Below, piece by piece: positions 1 to 6,770 of a DNA stretch of 31,891 nt. Where the stretch lies: NCBI GenBank assembly GCA_900539345.1, contig UQBS01000034.1, forward strand, positions 1 to 31,891, given 5' to 3'. The translations under genes were made by a program, and so were the position numbers. How positions within the stretch are numbered: the first letter of the stretch is position 1; each line of letters begins with the position of its first letter. A model generated the notes under the pieces. It searched no databases. It saw nothing but the letters and a program-made list of their open reading frames with translations, and had not been told where the DNA came from. Origin of the DNA: an uncultured Coriobacteriaceae bacterium. Its GTDB lineage: Bacteria; Actinomycetota; Coriobacteriia; Coriobacteriales; UMGS124.

Positions 1-26
1 GCCCGCCAGGGTCTATGCAAGAAAAA

Positions 27-47
27 ACCTCCGGCTACGCCGGAGGT
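27..47. terminator. Intrinsic terminator hairpin
   Basis: A perfect 9-bp stem (27-35 with 39-47) closes a 3-base loop. Six A residues precede it, so on the minus strand the hairpin is followed by a run of T, the classic intrinsic-terminator layout. On the plus strand the tail (agtttatt) is weaker but usable. It probably ends a gene lying to the left of the window and insulates the HxlR gene. Confidence 0.7.
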
Positions 48-174
48 AGTTTATTCGGTTACAAAAAGGTAAGTAGGTGCATTTTCGCCAGTGCCTGCGA
101 TAATGGATGCGTCGAGAATGAGGCTGCACCAGTGGGGCGTTGCCGTGCGAGGAGATGGGAGAGAAGAGGCTGCC

Positions 175-510
175 ATGCTGACGAAAGAGGAATTGCCGCC
201 CTGTCCGGTTGCCACATGCTTCCAGCTATTTGGCAACAAGTGGAAGATATACATCATCCAGCAGCTGCAAGAAGCCCCGGTCGGTTTCAACGCTCTCCAG
301 CGCGCGATTCCCGGTATCAGCCAAAAGGTTCTTTCGTCAAACCTCAAAGAGATGGAAGCCGCCGGCCTCATCACGCGCACGGTGATTCCCGAGACGCCCA
401 TCCGTACGGAGTACGCCCTTTCTAGCGTGGGCCGCAGCCTCATGCCCATCATTGATTCGATGGTGGAGTGGGGCACCGGTTATCAAGAGCCCGTCCGCGA
501 GGGCGAGTAA
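175..510 (+). CDS. HxlR-family transcriptional regulator
   Basis: Encodes a 111-residue protein, the usual length for HxlR/MarR-like winged-helix regulators. The N-terminal CPVATCFQLFGNKW segment matches the family signature, a conserved cysteine followed by the first helix. Next come the recognition region (GISQKVLSSNLKEMEAAGLI) and the wing (TRTVIPETPIRTEYALS), and the C-terminal helix would make the dimer. Such proteins bind operators as dimers and often respond to electrophiles, quinones or redox stress through the N-terminal cysteine; the two cysteines here (residues 10 and 15) allow that but do not prove it. The ATG at 175 is chosen because it gives family length and has a purine-rich gagaagagg upstream; an in-frame start at 91 would add 28 unrelated residues. 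It stands alone, opposite in strand to the next genes, so its target is unknown. Confidence 0.88.
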   Translation: MLTKEELPPCPVATCFQLFGNKWKIYIIQQLQEAPVGFNALQRAIPGISQKVLSSNLKEMEAAGLITRTVIPETPIRTEYALSSVGRSLMPIIDSMVEWGTGYQEPVREGE

Positions 511-610
511 GTGCGACAAAAGGAGTACATTTCCCCTGCTTAAAACGATACGAAATCAAAGATAGCTGAGCGTTGAAGAGGAACGGCCGCGATGGGCGTG
601 GGGCCTTGCG

Positions 611-719
611 TCCCAGGGAAGCGATGAGTATGTCCAATTGGCCTCATCGAACGCGTTTTCTGCTTGCGGTGCTGCAATGGAGAGGTGCCGCACGGCTCAC
701 TTGTTCATCGGTTTCCTAG
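611..719. repeat. Direct repeat, copy 1 of 2
   Basis: About 109 bp that match 3786-3895 in the same orientation with roughly 85-88 percent identity by eye. The two copies flank the lipid-kinase and MFS genes. Read on the minus strand this copy keeps the frame of copy 2 (IAAPQAENAFDEANWTYSS) but has a stop codon where copy 2 has arginine (after MNK), so it is not coding here. The stop codon of the lipid kinase (716-718) lies at its edge. Confidence 0.75.
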
Positions 720-1693
720 CATCGCCAGGCCCCTCCCGTGATAACGCACAGAGCCTTCGGTATGCTTTTGATTTCGTAACGTATCCCATGCAGAGCTTCG
801 CCATCTGCTTGGCAGGGTGGTTCCTGCTGTGTGAAGGCGAGCGTCATGCGCGAGACCGTGCGGAATTCCAGCACGGGCGACCCTGCGTGCAGGCCCAAGC
901 GCGCGCGTGCGAAGAGCGCGAGGGTGTGCGGGACACTCGGGACGCACAACGAGCGGCACAGGTCGAGCAGACCGTCGGTGGGGGACGCCTGGGGGCAGAT
1001 GCGGAATCCGCCGCCGTAGGTGGGGCCCACCTGCACCGCGAAGACCACCTCTTCGCCTGCGAGCTCAACAGGCTGGGAGTCTTCGCGCTCCCACAGCGTT
1101 GCCGTGTAGGGGAAGGGGTCGCGGTTATGGGCGAACACGTCGAGGCCCAGCGCCCCGAAGAGGCGAGTGCCGTGCGCGCCGCTGCCCTTGCGCGTCTCCA
1201 TGGAGCCCAGCGCGATGGCGGCGTCCAGGCCAAAGGAAAGCGTCTGCATAAACCAGGTGCCTGTCGGCTCGGCGTCGCTGCTCACAAAACCCAGGTCGAA
1301 TGTGCGCTCGGTGCCGCTGCTCGCGAGCTCGCGCAAGGCGTCGGCCGGTTTGTTGCGGGATGCCACGCCCAGCGTCCGCGCGAAGTCGTTGCCCGAACCC
1401 AAGGGCAGGACCCCCAGACGGGGCCGTGTCGACTCGCCCAGCCGCATGAGCCCATTGACCGCCTCGTGGATGACGCCGTCGCCGCCCAGCACAAGCACGG
1501 TGTCGTACTCGCTGACCTGCGCCGCAATCTCGGCCGCCTCGTTGCGGCGCGTGGTGAGGCGCATCTCCCAACTTGCGACAGGAGCCTCGCCCGCCTTCAG
1601 GGCTCGCTCGACCTCGATGGCCCCCTCGCGCCCGCGCCCGCTCTGCGCCGCAGGGTTCGCTATGACGAGCGTCTTGCCCCAAGTGGGTTCCAT
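716..1693 (-). CDS. Diacylglycerol kinase-family lipid kinase (YegS/DgkB-like)
   Basis: A 325-residue soluble lipid kinase of the DAGK catalytic family, which phosphorylates diacylglycerol or related lipids at the membrane with ATP. The N-terminal VIANPAAQSGRG (residues 10-21) is the family's first strand and nucleotide loop. GGDGVIHE (70-77) is the GGDGTxxE signature with Val in place of Thr, and LPLGSGNDFAR (96-106) is the second conserved motif. The C-terminal half is the beta-rich lipid-binding domain. The ATG at 1693 is preferred over one 18 codons upstream because MEPTWGKTLVIANP begins the domain directly and a GGA lies ten bases before it. The stop codon falls at the start of a repeated sequence, so the last few residues may have been altered by rearrangement. 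The physiological lipid is not determinable. Confidence 0.88.
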   Translation of the reverse strand: MEPTWGKTLVIANPAAQSGRGREGAIEVERALKAGEAPVASWEMRLTTRRNEAAEIAAQVSEYDTVLVLGGDGVIHEAVNGLMRLGESTRPRLGVLPLGSGNDFARTLGVASRNKPADALRELASSGTERTFDLGFVSSDAEPTGTWFMQTLSFGLDAAIALGSMETRKGSGAHGTRLFGALGLDVFAHNRDPFPYTATLWEREDSQPVELAGEEVVFAVQVGPTYGGGFRICPQASPTDGLLDLCRSLCVPSVPHTLALFARARLGLHAGSPVLEFRTVSRMTLAFTQQEPPCQADGEALHGIRYEIKSIPKALCVITGGAWRC

Positions 1694-1917
1694 GCCGGCT
1701 GTTCCTATCTGTTCAAGTCCCCTATACACCACGGGCAACGATACCACGGCAAAGGGCGTTGCTCCACTTCGTGTTGCCTGGGTTTGGTGATGGGCATGCG
1801 CGAGATAAACCCAAGGCTATCCTCGCTCATGAGCGCCTATCGGTTCGAGGCTGTGCGCGAAACACCCGACCACCTCCTGGCATCGATATCGTGCTTGCGC
1901 CTGAGTCCCATAGGCAA

Positions 1918-1960
1918 AACCGCCTCCCATTTTCTCGTGTCCAAGAAATGGGAGGCGGTT
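1918..1960 (-). terminator. Intrinsic terminator of the MFS gene
   Basis: A perfect 15-bp stem (1918-1932 with 1946-1960) with a 13-base loop. On the minus strand it is followed by ttttgcctat. It sits 24 bases after the MFS stop codon and separates that gene from the lipid kinase. Confidence 0.85.
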
Positions 1961-1983
1961 CATTGCCGTATGACGGAGTGCCT

Positions 1984-3300
1984 CTACCCGCGCCTGCCGT
2001 GCGCGAGCGCAATCTTGCGGGCGACTGCGATGGCCCCTGCGGCCAGGGCGAACGACACCGCCGCCATGACGAAGGGGAGCTGCGGGGACACCTCGTACAC
2101 GAAGCCTGCTGCGAGCGATCCGGCCACCATGCCGGCCGACTTGGCCGACTGGAACAGGCCTGCCACCTTGCCGTGCCCGCCCGTGTCGCCCTGGATGGAA
2201 AGGGCTTGCATCATGGGGACATACAGCGTGTTGAAGATGTAGAACGCGATATTGAGACCCAGGTAAACAGGCATATTGGCTGCAAACACGGTGGAAGCGA
2301 GCAGGATCGCCGCGCATGCCAGAACGCCGCCCAGGGCTCGCTCGCCGTCGCGGGCTCGCTGCAGGCGCAGGCCCACGGTGAGGTTTGCCAAAAGGCCGAG
2401 CACGCCAACGGCCGCGTAGATATAGCCGTTGTAGGTGGTGGGGAAGCTGAACTGGTCGCGCAGGTAATAGTTGAACGAGTTGTCGAAGGCCGATGACGCC
2501 ATGCAGGCCAGCACCGTGGAGGCGAGGAAGGCGCACATCCAGGGGGAGAGCAGCTCGCGCGTGCCGGCAAGCGCCGCCAGCGGGTTGGCGCGGCCGAGCG
2601 TGAGGGGTTCTTGCGCTCGCTCGAAGGTGCCTCCCTCGGCCAGCAGGAGCAGCGCCATCCCGGCAACCAGGAGCAGAATGAAGAACTGCAAGATGAACGA
2701 ATGGCCCGGGTCGTTTTGTCCCACGACGCCGCCCACCAGGTAGCCCATAGCGGTCGCGGCACTCTGCACAGCGGCAAGCAGCGTCATGTTACGCCCGCAG
2801 GTGCGTGCGTCGGATATGTCGGCCACGTAGGCCATGGCCGCCACGCCGAAGCCCGCGCATGTGGCGCCCGCCGCGAAGCGAGCCACGATGATGCTGGGCA
2901 CGGTAGTGCTCACGAGAAAGGCCAGCTGGGCGAGGCCGTAAAGCACCGCGGTGAGTGCGAGCGTGCGCACGCGGCCGATGCGGTCGGAGACCAGCCCCCA
3001 GAACGGCGCGAAGAGGAAGAGGCCCAACGCCATTGAGGCGAACGCCACGCCGAAGATCCAGTCGGGCAGCGCGAGCGAGATGTAGAACGCCGGCTCCACC
3101 GGGTGGACCACGTTGGCCGCCACCGACTCGGCTGCCATGGCCGCGCACACGATGGGGAAGGAAGGACGACGCCAGCGGAACCCGGCTTTCTTGCAGGCGG
3201 TGGCGGTGACCTCGGCCTCGGTGGGCCTTGCTTGCGTGCGCCTGGCTTTCGTATTGGCGGCGTCGGTGGCTTGCGGCATCTGGTCGGGCTGTTCAGACAT
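1984..3300 (-). CDS. Major facilitator superfamily exporter (TetA/DHA1-like)
   Basis: A 438-residue inner-membrane transporter with about 12 hydrophobic helices after a ~48-residue charged N-terminal tail. The segment FWGLVSDRIGRVRTLALT is the MFS motif A between helices 2 and 3 (G-x-L-[SA]-D-x-x-G-R-x3-L), typical of proton-driven drug exporters. A shorter basic loop (GLRLQRARDGERAL) lies at the equivalent place in the second half. The ATG at 3300 follows a weak gaaagag. Three copies of a 14-bp motif lie upstream (3359-3453) and a good terminator lies downstream, so the gene is probably a single transcription unit. A LuxR helix-turn-helix fragment is the next gene upstream on the same strand and may have been its regulator. 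The substrate is unknown. Confidence 0.9.
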   Translation of the reverse strand: MSEQPDQMPQATDAANTKARRTQARPTEAEVTATACKKAGFRWRRPSFPIVCAAMAAESVAANVVHPVEPAFYISLALPDWIFGVAFASMALGLFLFAPFWGLVSDRIGRVRTLALTAVLYGLAQLAFLVSTTVPSIIVARFAAGATCAGFGVAAMAYVADISDARTCGRNMTLLAAVQSAATAMGYLVGGVVGQNDPGHSFILQFFILLLVAGMALLLLAEGGTFERAQEPLTLGRANPLAALAGTRELLSPWMCAFLASTVLACMASSAFDNSFNYYLRDQFSFPTTYNGYIYAAVGVLGLLANLTVGLRLQRARDGERALGGVLACAAILLASTVFAANMPVYLGLNIAFYIFNTLYVPMMQALSIQGDTGGHGKVAGLFQSAKSAGMVAGSLAAGFVYEVSPQLPFVMAAVSFALAAGAIAVARKIALAHGRRG

Positions 3301-3358
3301 GCGGGCACTCTTTCAGGGCGTTTCGCGCTGTCGGCGCAGTAGGGCGGGATGTAGGGAC

Positions 3359-3453
3359 GTGCAAAAATGGTTCAGAATACACGTTCGTCAGCCAATCGTG
3401 CACCACGGACCATTTTGCACCCTTTTCGAGACCCATTCTGGTCCATTCAGCAC
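3359..3453. promoter_or_regulatory. Cluster of three copies of a 14-bp motif upstream of the MFS gene
   Basis: The motif, roughly GGWCCATTTTGCAC, occurs at 3407-3420 and 3440-3453 on the plus strand and, inverted, at 3359-3373 (gtgcaaaaatggttc). The outer two extend to matching arms: gtgcaaaaatggttcagaat at 3359-3378 against attctggtccattcagcac at 3435-3453. Three spaced copies between an MFS start codon and a LuxR-type fragment suggest a regulator-binding region. The regulator assignment is inference. Confidence 0.5.
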
Positions 3454-3515
3454 GATTCGCCGTAATAGCAGGGATGCTGCTTCGATATTGGCTGTCTCAG
3501 TGCCGGCCTACGAGC

Positions 3516-3791
3516 CTACTTCTTCCCCGTGCGTACGAGTCGCATGAGCTCGTCATGAGAATGCACCTCGAGCTTGGCGTAGATGCGCTTCTTGTGGGTG
3601 CGTACCGTTTCTGGTGAGATGGTCAGCTCTTCGGCGATGTGGACGGGGGAATAGCCTGCTACCGTGAGGTGCAGCACCTCATCTTCGCGTTGCGACAGGC
3701 CGAATTTACGTCCCGTTGTCACACACCGTTCCTCAAGCCGGCTGTCGTCGTTGAGCGAAGCACGCCGTGACGAGATAAAGGCCAATCCCAA
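3516..3791 (-). pseudogene. LuxR-type HTH, truncated remnant of a membrane regulator
   Basis: The frame encodes about 91 residues ending in a complete LuxR/NarL helix-turn-helix: LSQREDEVLHLTVAGYSPVHIAEELTISPETVRTHKKRIYAKLEVHSHDELM, with the usual VRTHKKRIYAKL recognition helix. Before it is LEERCVTTGRKFG, the linker that in Eggerthellaceae regulators joins the last membrane helix to the DNA-binding domain. The whole membrane sensor is missing. The only start is a TTG, and the same frame is interrupted by TAA at 3801-3803, beyond which an unrelated-looking reading frame continues. I call it a 5'-truncated pseudogene; it could still be expressed as a stand-alone DNA-binding protein acting on the motif cluster in front of the MFS gene. 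Confidence 0.6.
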
Positions 3792-3895
3792 GGGAAACGA
3801 TGATTAAGTCCAATCGGCCTCATCGAACGCGCTTTCTGCCTGCGGTGCTGCAATGGTGAAGTGCGGCATGGCCCGCTTGTTCATCGGTTTCCTAA
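3786..3895. repeat. Direct repeat, copy 2 of 2
   Basis: Partner of 611-719, same orientation, with mostly single-base differences. It overlaps the end of the open frame 3804-4055 and the beginning of the truncated LuxR frame, so the ancestral sequence may have been one coding region: copy 1 has TAC (Tyr) where this copy has the TAA that now separates the two frames. Confidence 0.72.
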
Positions 3896-4055
3896 GCAAG
3901 TAGACGCCCCGCACTTGGCAGGATTTCCTGCTGGGTGTGGAGCGCGCTTTTAGCCCAGACCCCAGGACGGGCGCGAACCAGTTGTTCTTCTCGGTTGGGC
4001 GGTATGCGACCTCGTAGTCCTTGTAGCTGAAGTGGCACCAGTCGACGTTGCCCAC
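3804..4055 (-). pseudogene. Unrecognised coding remnant downstream of hicAB
   Basis: An open frame of 83 codons from a GTG, with no convincing ribosome-binding site. The sequence (VDWCHFSYKDYEVAYRPTEK, then MNKRAMPHFTIAAPQAESAF) has normal protein composition but no family I recognise. It is open upstream of the GTG for at least eight more codons toward the hicB stop, and its 3' end lies in the direct repeat shared with 611-719. It is in the same frame as the truncated LuxR domain with one TAA between them. Best read as a fragment of a larger lost gene; a small genuine gene is possible. Confidence 0.35.
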
Positions 4056-4091
4056 CAGCTGGCCTTCCGCGAGGCGAAGCCTTTGTATTTG

Positions 4092-4463
4092 TCAGGAGGC
4101 CTGTTTGCTGTACAGGGCGTCGTTGCGGGAGAGCAGGTAGGCGCAATACTGGTTCATGCTGATGCCTTCCCGTTTGGAGTGCTCGGCCAGGGAGCGGTGA
4201 AGGCTGCGCGGTATCCGCAGCTTGAACTGGCCCGAGTACTCCTCAAGACTGTCGGGCTCGTGTATTTCGATGTCGTCTTCAATCGCGGCTTCCAGCCATG
4301 CCTTCTTGGCATCCAACGCGTTGGCAACCGCAGCGTCGATGGTGTCGCCACATGTGATGCAACCGGGCAGGTCAGGGAAAGAGGCGACGAACCCGCCCTC
4401 GTCCTTGTCCTCAATGATTTCCATCCGGTAGTTCATGCTCATATATTCATCAAGCGTTTTCAT
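4092..4463 (-). CDS. hicB: HicB-family antitoxin
   Basis: A 123-residue antitoxin of the HicAB type II system. The N-terminal half has the partial RNase-H-like HicB fold (YRMEIIEDKDEGGFVASFPDLPGC, then the T-hDAAVANALDAKKAWLEAA helix), which neutralises the toxin. The C-terminal half (FKLRIPRSLHRSLAEHSKRE through GISMNQYCAYLLSR) is a ribbon-helix-helix DNA-binding domain for autorepression. The ATG at 4463 overlaps the hicA stop by 14 bases, so the two are translationally coupled, and the toxin-first order is normal for this family. No frameshift or missing motif is seen. The direct repeats in the promoter at 4731-4751 are the likely operator. Confidence 0.92.
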   Translation of the reverse strand: MKTLDEYMSMNYRMEIIEDKDEGGFVASFPDLPGCITCGDTIDAAVANALDAKKAWLEAAIEDDIEIHEPDSLEEYSGQFKLRIPRSLHRSLAEHSKREGISMNQYCAYLLSRNDALYSKQAS

Positions 4464-4704
4464 TATTGCTGGCCTCGCTTTCGACGATTTGGCGCACCAT
4501 TTCGACGTAGACCTTTTTGATGGGTTCGTGCTTGGGTATTGTGATGGGCTGACATCCTGGTTTCCGGAACGTGTAATGGCTGCTTCCGCCTCGCGGTGCG
4601 TGCATCTCATACCCGTAGCTCTCTAAGACTTTCCGGAGTTCATCGAAGCGGAGGTCTTTTGATAGCATGAGTATTTTTGCGATTAGCTTGTCCCACTTGG
4701 TCAT
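4450..4704 (-). CDS. hicA: HicA-family mRNA interferase toxin
   Basis: An 84-residue double-stranded-RNA-binding-fold toxin that cleaves mRNA when not bound by HicB. Seen here are the helix RFDELRKVLESYGYEMHAPR, the catalytic-histidine motif GGSSHYTFRKPG, and the closing ITIPKHEPIKKVYVEMVRQIV segment, all in family order. It is slightly longer than the shortest HicA proteins because of an N-terminal extension (TKWDKLIAKILMLSKD). The ATG at 4704 is preceded by a strong aaaaggagg with ideal spacing; an in-frame ATG 16 codons upstream lies inside the promoter and is rejected. First gene of the hicA-hicB operon. Confidence 0.9.
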   Translation of the reverse strand: MTKWDKLIAKILMLSKDLRFDELRKVLESYGYEMHAPRGGSSHYTFRKPGCQPITIPKHEPIKKVYVEMVRQIVESEASNNENA

Positions 4705-4723
4705 AGGCACCTCCTTTTTAGAG

Positions 4724-4752
4724 AGAATAGATGGTGTCATATATGGTGTCAA
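4724..4752 (-). promoter_or_regulatory. hicAB promoter with tandem operator repeats
   Basis: Read on the minus strand: TTGACA (4747-4752), 17-base spacer, TATTCT (4724-4729). The 9-base sequence TGACACCAT occurs twice in tandem with a 12-base period (4743-4751 and 4731-4739), covering the -35 box and spacer. A ribbon-helix-helix antitoxin such as HicB binding these repeats would block the polymerase. The promoter boxes are seen directly; binding by HicB is inference. Confidence 0.7.
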
Positions 4753-4816
4753 TAAGGGGTTGGATTATTCTTCATGCGTTCCATCTCCCTGTGTTTTCAG
4801 CCTGCGTTGTGGTTGA

Positions 4817-4984
4817 TCTTGTTATGGGGTTGAGCACCGCTTTTTCGACGTTCTTGGGGAGGTCGGTATCCCGAAGGAGGAGTTGGGTGAATCGATTCTG
4901 CTAGGGGGTGCTGTGCCTGTGGCGTTGATTATTGCTGCGATCGCGCGGCCGATGCGGTGTCGGCAAGAGACCAAGCGACCCTAG
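4817..4984 (+). pseudogene. Unrecognised remnant with one hydrophobic segment
   Basis: Open for 55 codons between TGA and TAG with no start codon near its beginning. The translation has a charged part (HRFFDVLGEVGIPKEELGES) followed by a hydrophobic stretch (ILLGGAVPVALIIAAIARP) that could be a membrane helix. The opposite strand reads as a serine/proline-rich shadow. I do not recognise the family; most likely the tail of a lost gene in this decayed patch between hicA and 5300. Confidence 0.3.
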
Positions 4985-5001
4985 TGTCGCGAATGACGCT
5001 C

Positions 5002-5101
5002 CTATAGGCTGTCAAGCCCTTTTTTAGCATTCAGGTAACGGTCGTATTCGCGTCTGATTTCCTCGTGGGGGCATACGTCCCTTTCTATTTCGGCACGCGA
5101 T
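5002..5101 (-). pseudogene. C-terminal fragment of an unknown gene
   Basis: The minus strand is open from the edge of the flavoenzyme fragment (~5101) to TAG at 5002-5004 and reads RAEIERDVCPHEEIRREYDR then YLNAKKGLDSL, a charged helical sequence of natural composition. It has no start codon and meets the plus-strand flavoenzyme fragment tail-to-tail at about 5100, which looks like a recombination junction. Family not recognised. Confidence 0.3.
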
Positions 5102-5290
5102 CCCGACGGCGGTCCTCGCCGCAGCCCCAAGGGCGAGATCCTCAACCTCGACGGCGAGCCCATCCCCGGCCTCTACAGCGCCGGCGAGTTCGGTTCCATC
5201 TGGTGCAACATGTACAACGGCGGCGGCAACCTGGGCGAGTGCCTGGCCTTCGGCCGCATCTCCGCACGCAACTGCCTGGGCATTGCGTAA
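5102..5290 (+). pseudogene. C-terminal fragment of a FAD-dependent fumarate-reductase-like enzyme
   Basis: The last ~62 codons of a flavocytochrome-c/urocanate-reductase-type flavoprotein, ending at TAA 5288-5290. The fragment begins PDGGPRRSPKGEILNLDGEP and continues IPGLYSAGEFGSIWCNMYNG then GGNLGECLAFGRISARN, the FAD-binding C-terminus of the FAD_binding_2 family (GGPRR, dGxPIPGLYSAGE, gGnLgecla-fGr). No upstream part of the enzyme exists in the window; everything before ~5100 is unrelated. It is a different subfamily from the intact FAD enzyme at 19607-21091, whose C-terminus lacks the GGPRR and GGGNLGE segments. A hairpin terminator at 5370-5401 may be its original one. Confidence 0.8.
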
Positions 5291-5339
5291 AGAATGTCAT
5301 CTGCCTGGCAGCCAAACTGACGAGTGCCGTCCACCCCAG

Positions 5340-5672
5340 TTATCTCGCGTTAGTCAAGATTAACGTACTGGCCCTCTCGCTCACATCCGAGCGGGAGGGC
5401 CTTTGGGTTTGGGGTTGCAAATCATCCGAAACCTTGCCAGCTAGGCGGTAAATGAGAGGTGAGTTCCGCTCGATGAGCTCAGTGAGTTCGGCAAGTTCCT
5501 TTTGGGAAAAGCCCTCTACGTCGGTCCGCGTGTATGCTGGCAACCGGCAATACCCTGAGTCAAAGCCCCCGTCAACCGGGCGCTCAACACCAACCAAAAT
5601 CGTATTGTCTTCCAGGATGTTCGAGTACGCGATACGCGTATCGTCCGGGAGCTTGAGATAGCTGTACATCAT
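5340..5672 (-). CDS. Conserved small hypothetical protein
   Basis: Encodes 110 residues from ATG 5672 with a well-placed aaggaggcggg before it. The core (MYSYLKLPDDTRIAYSNILE, VERPVDGGFDSGYCRLPAY, GFSQKELAELTELIERNSPLIY) is the kind of small acidic alpha/beta protein I have seen near helicase, toxin or phage genes in Firmicutes and Actinobacteria; no function is known to me. The first ~85 residues look conserved, while the last ~25 (QPQTQRPSRSDVSERAS onward) are encoded across the hairpin at 5370-5401 and look like readthrough into former intergenic sequence. It is divergent from the operon beginning at 5920 and does not share its strand. Confidence 0.7.
   Translation of the reverse strand: MMYSYLKLPDDTRIAYSNILEDNTILVGVERPVDGGFDSGYCRLPAYTRTDVEGFSQKELAELTELIERNSPLIYRLAGKVSDDLQPQTQRPSRSDVSERASTLILTNAR
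5370..5401 (+). terminator. Hairpin terminator
   Basis: Stem 5370-5381 with 5390-5401 (12 bp with one G-T pair) and an 8-base loop, followed on the plus strand by tttgggtttgggg. It lies 80 bases after the stop of the plus-strand flavoenzyme remnant. It is also inside the 3' end of the minus-strand hypothetical gene. Confidence 0.6.
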
Positions 5673-5758
5673 GATTGCCCGCCTCCTTGCGCATGCAGTG
5701 TGGCAGTGCCAGTTTAGTTCCTCCGCCCAACGATGTCTCCCGTTGCTCCAAATTTCTG

Positions 5759-5788
5759 TTGACATCCCATTGGGGTGCAATTTACTAT
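5759..5788 (+). promoter_or_regulatory. Sigma70 promoter of the TorD-helicase-ferredoxin operon
   Basis: TTGACA (5759-5764), 18-base spacer, TACTAT (5783-5788). Transcription would begin near 5795, giving a leader of about 125 bases before the ATG at 5920. That leader can form short stems, for example CCAGGC...GCCTGG and GCACGG...CCGTGC. No other convincing promoter was seen before 12106. Confidence 0.68.
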
Positions 5789-5919
5789 GCCTCATGAAGA
5801 AGAAGCCGCTCCGGCGGAGTTTGCAAAACATAGTTCCAGGCCAATAGGGTGAAGCCTGGCACGGGGCCTGATTGGACGCCGTGCTGATGTTTGATGCAAA
5901 CGAGGGAGGGCTTCTCGCT

Positions 5920-6768
5920 ATGGCGAAAGAATCCACTGAAGAGTTTGACTTTGAGATTGCCGATCAAGAGTGGCAATACGATCCCCTTGCTGATGCTGAG
6001 GACCAAGAGGGCTCCGAGCAGGAAGAAGATCCGGGCGACTTTACGGGCAAGCCTATTGAAAGCCTGGCTGGTCGACCTGAAGACCAAACCCCGAAGAAAG
6101 ATGCCAAGCTCGAGGAGCCTGCCTCCCAGCGCATTGAAGAGCTGTTTGAAAAACTGAACGCTCGTCGTCGTGTTTTGTCGGGAATCCTGCGTTTCCTTGA
6201 AGCTCCCAAGAGCGCTGCTGAGCTCAATGGCGAGGTCGAGCGTCTGCAAAAGCATGACTTCTCGGTATACACTGCCGCCAACTACGCCGAGCTCCTTGAG
6301 GAAGCGGGCGCAATCATCAAGGTCGATGAGAATGGCACACCATTTGCCGACTCCCCCGAGCAGGTTCCGGATATCGTAACGGTGGATGGTGCGGATTTCC
6401 TCAAGCCCGCTCCCTGGCGTGAGGTGTACTGGCTTACGACCGAACCTGCCCGTGCGCGCCTTGCTCAAAACGATCCCGAGACTCGTTTCCGCGAGCTTAT
6501 GGAGCGTGATGCGCAGTACAAGACCATCTACGTGCGGATTCTTCAAGCTGCTGATTGCCAGGAAGGTGCCACGACGCCTCAGCTTAACGAGCTCGTCGAC
6601 TGGGACCCTCTTCTTAAAAGTCCCCGCTTGTACACCGCGCATTTCACTGAGTTGCTTGAACGGTGCGAGGCGCTGTGCTGGGAGGGTGTGTGGAAGACCA
6701 CTGACATAGGGCGTACGCTGCTTGCCGAGCGTGGGGACGAGACCATTGAGCAGGGAATCGAGGGGTAA
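5920..6768 (+). CDS. Acidic tandem winged-helix protein, function unknown
   Basis: A 282-residue soluble protein. Residues 1-75 are strongly acidic and low in complexity (EEFDFEIADQEWQYDPLADA, then many D/E). Two stretches look like winged helices: residues ~80-150 (ARRRVLSGILRFLEAPKSAA to YAELLEEAGAIIKVDENG) and ~200-275 (YKTIYVRILQAADCQEGATT to LLERCEALCWEGVWKTTDIG). I recognise no named family. The ATG at 5920 has GGAGGG nine bases before it; an in-frame GTG 16 codons upstream lacks one. It is first in the operon and ends two bases before the TorD-like gene, so a role with that chaperone or as a DNA-binding partner of the helicase-like proteins is plausible but only inferred. Confidence 0.8.
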   Translation: MAKESTEEFDFEIADQEWQYDPLADAEDQEGSEQEEDPGDFTGKPIESLAGRPEDQTPKKDAKLEEPASQRIEELFEKLNARRRVLSGILRFLEAPKSAAELNGEVERLQKHDFSVYTAANYAELLEEAGAIIKVDENGTPFADSPEQVPDIVTVDGADFLKPAPWREVYWLTTEPARARLAQNDPETRFRELMERDAQYKTIYVRILQAADCQEGATTPQLNELVDWDPLLKSPRLYTAHFTELLERCEALCWEGVWKTTDIGRTLLAERGDETIEQGIEG

Positions 6769-6770
6769 TC

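Noticed and set aside
638..2242. 534-codon open frame on the plus strand
   Set aside because: Shadow of the lipid kinase and the MFS end; no ribosome-binding site, repetitive A/R/G-rich composition, and it runs through a terminator hairpin.
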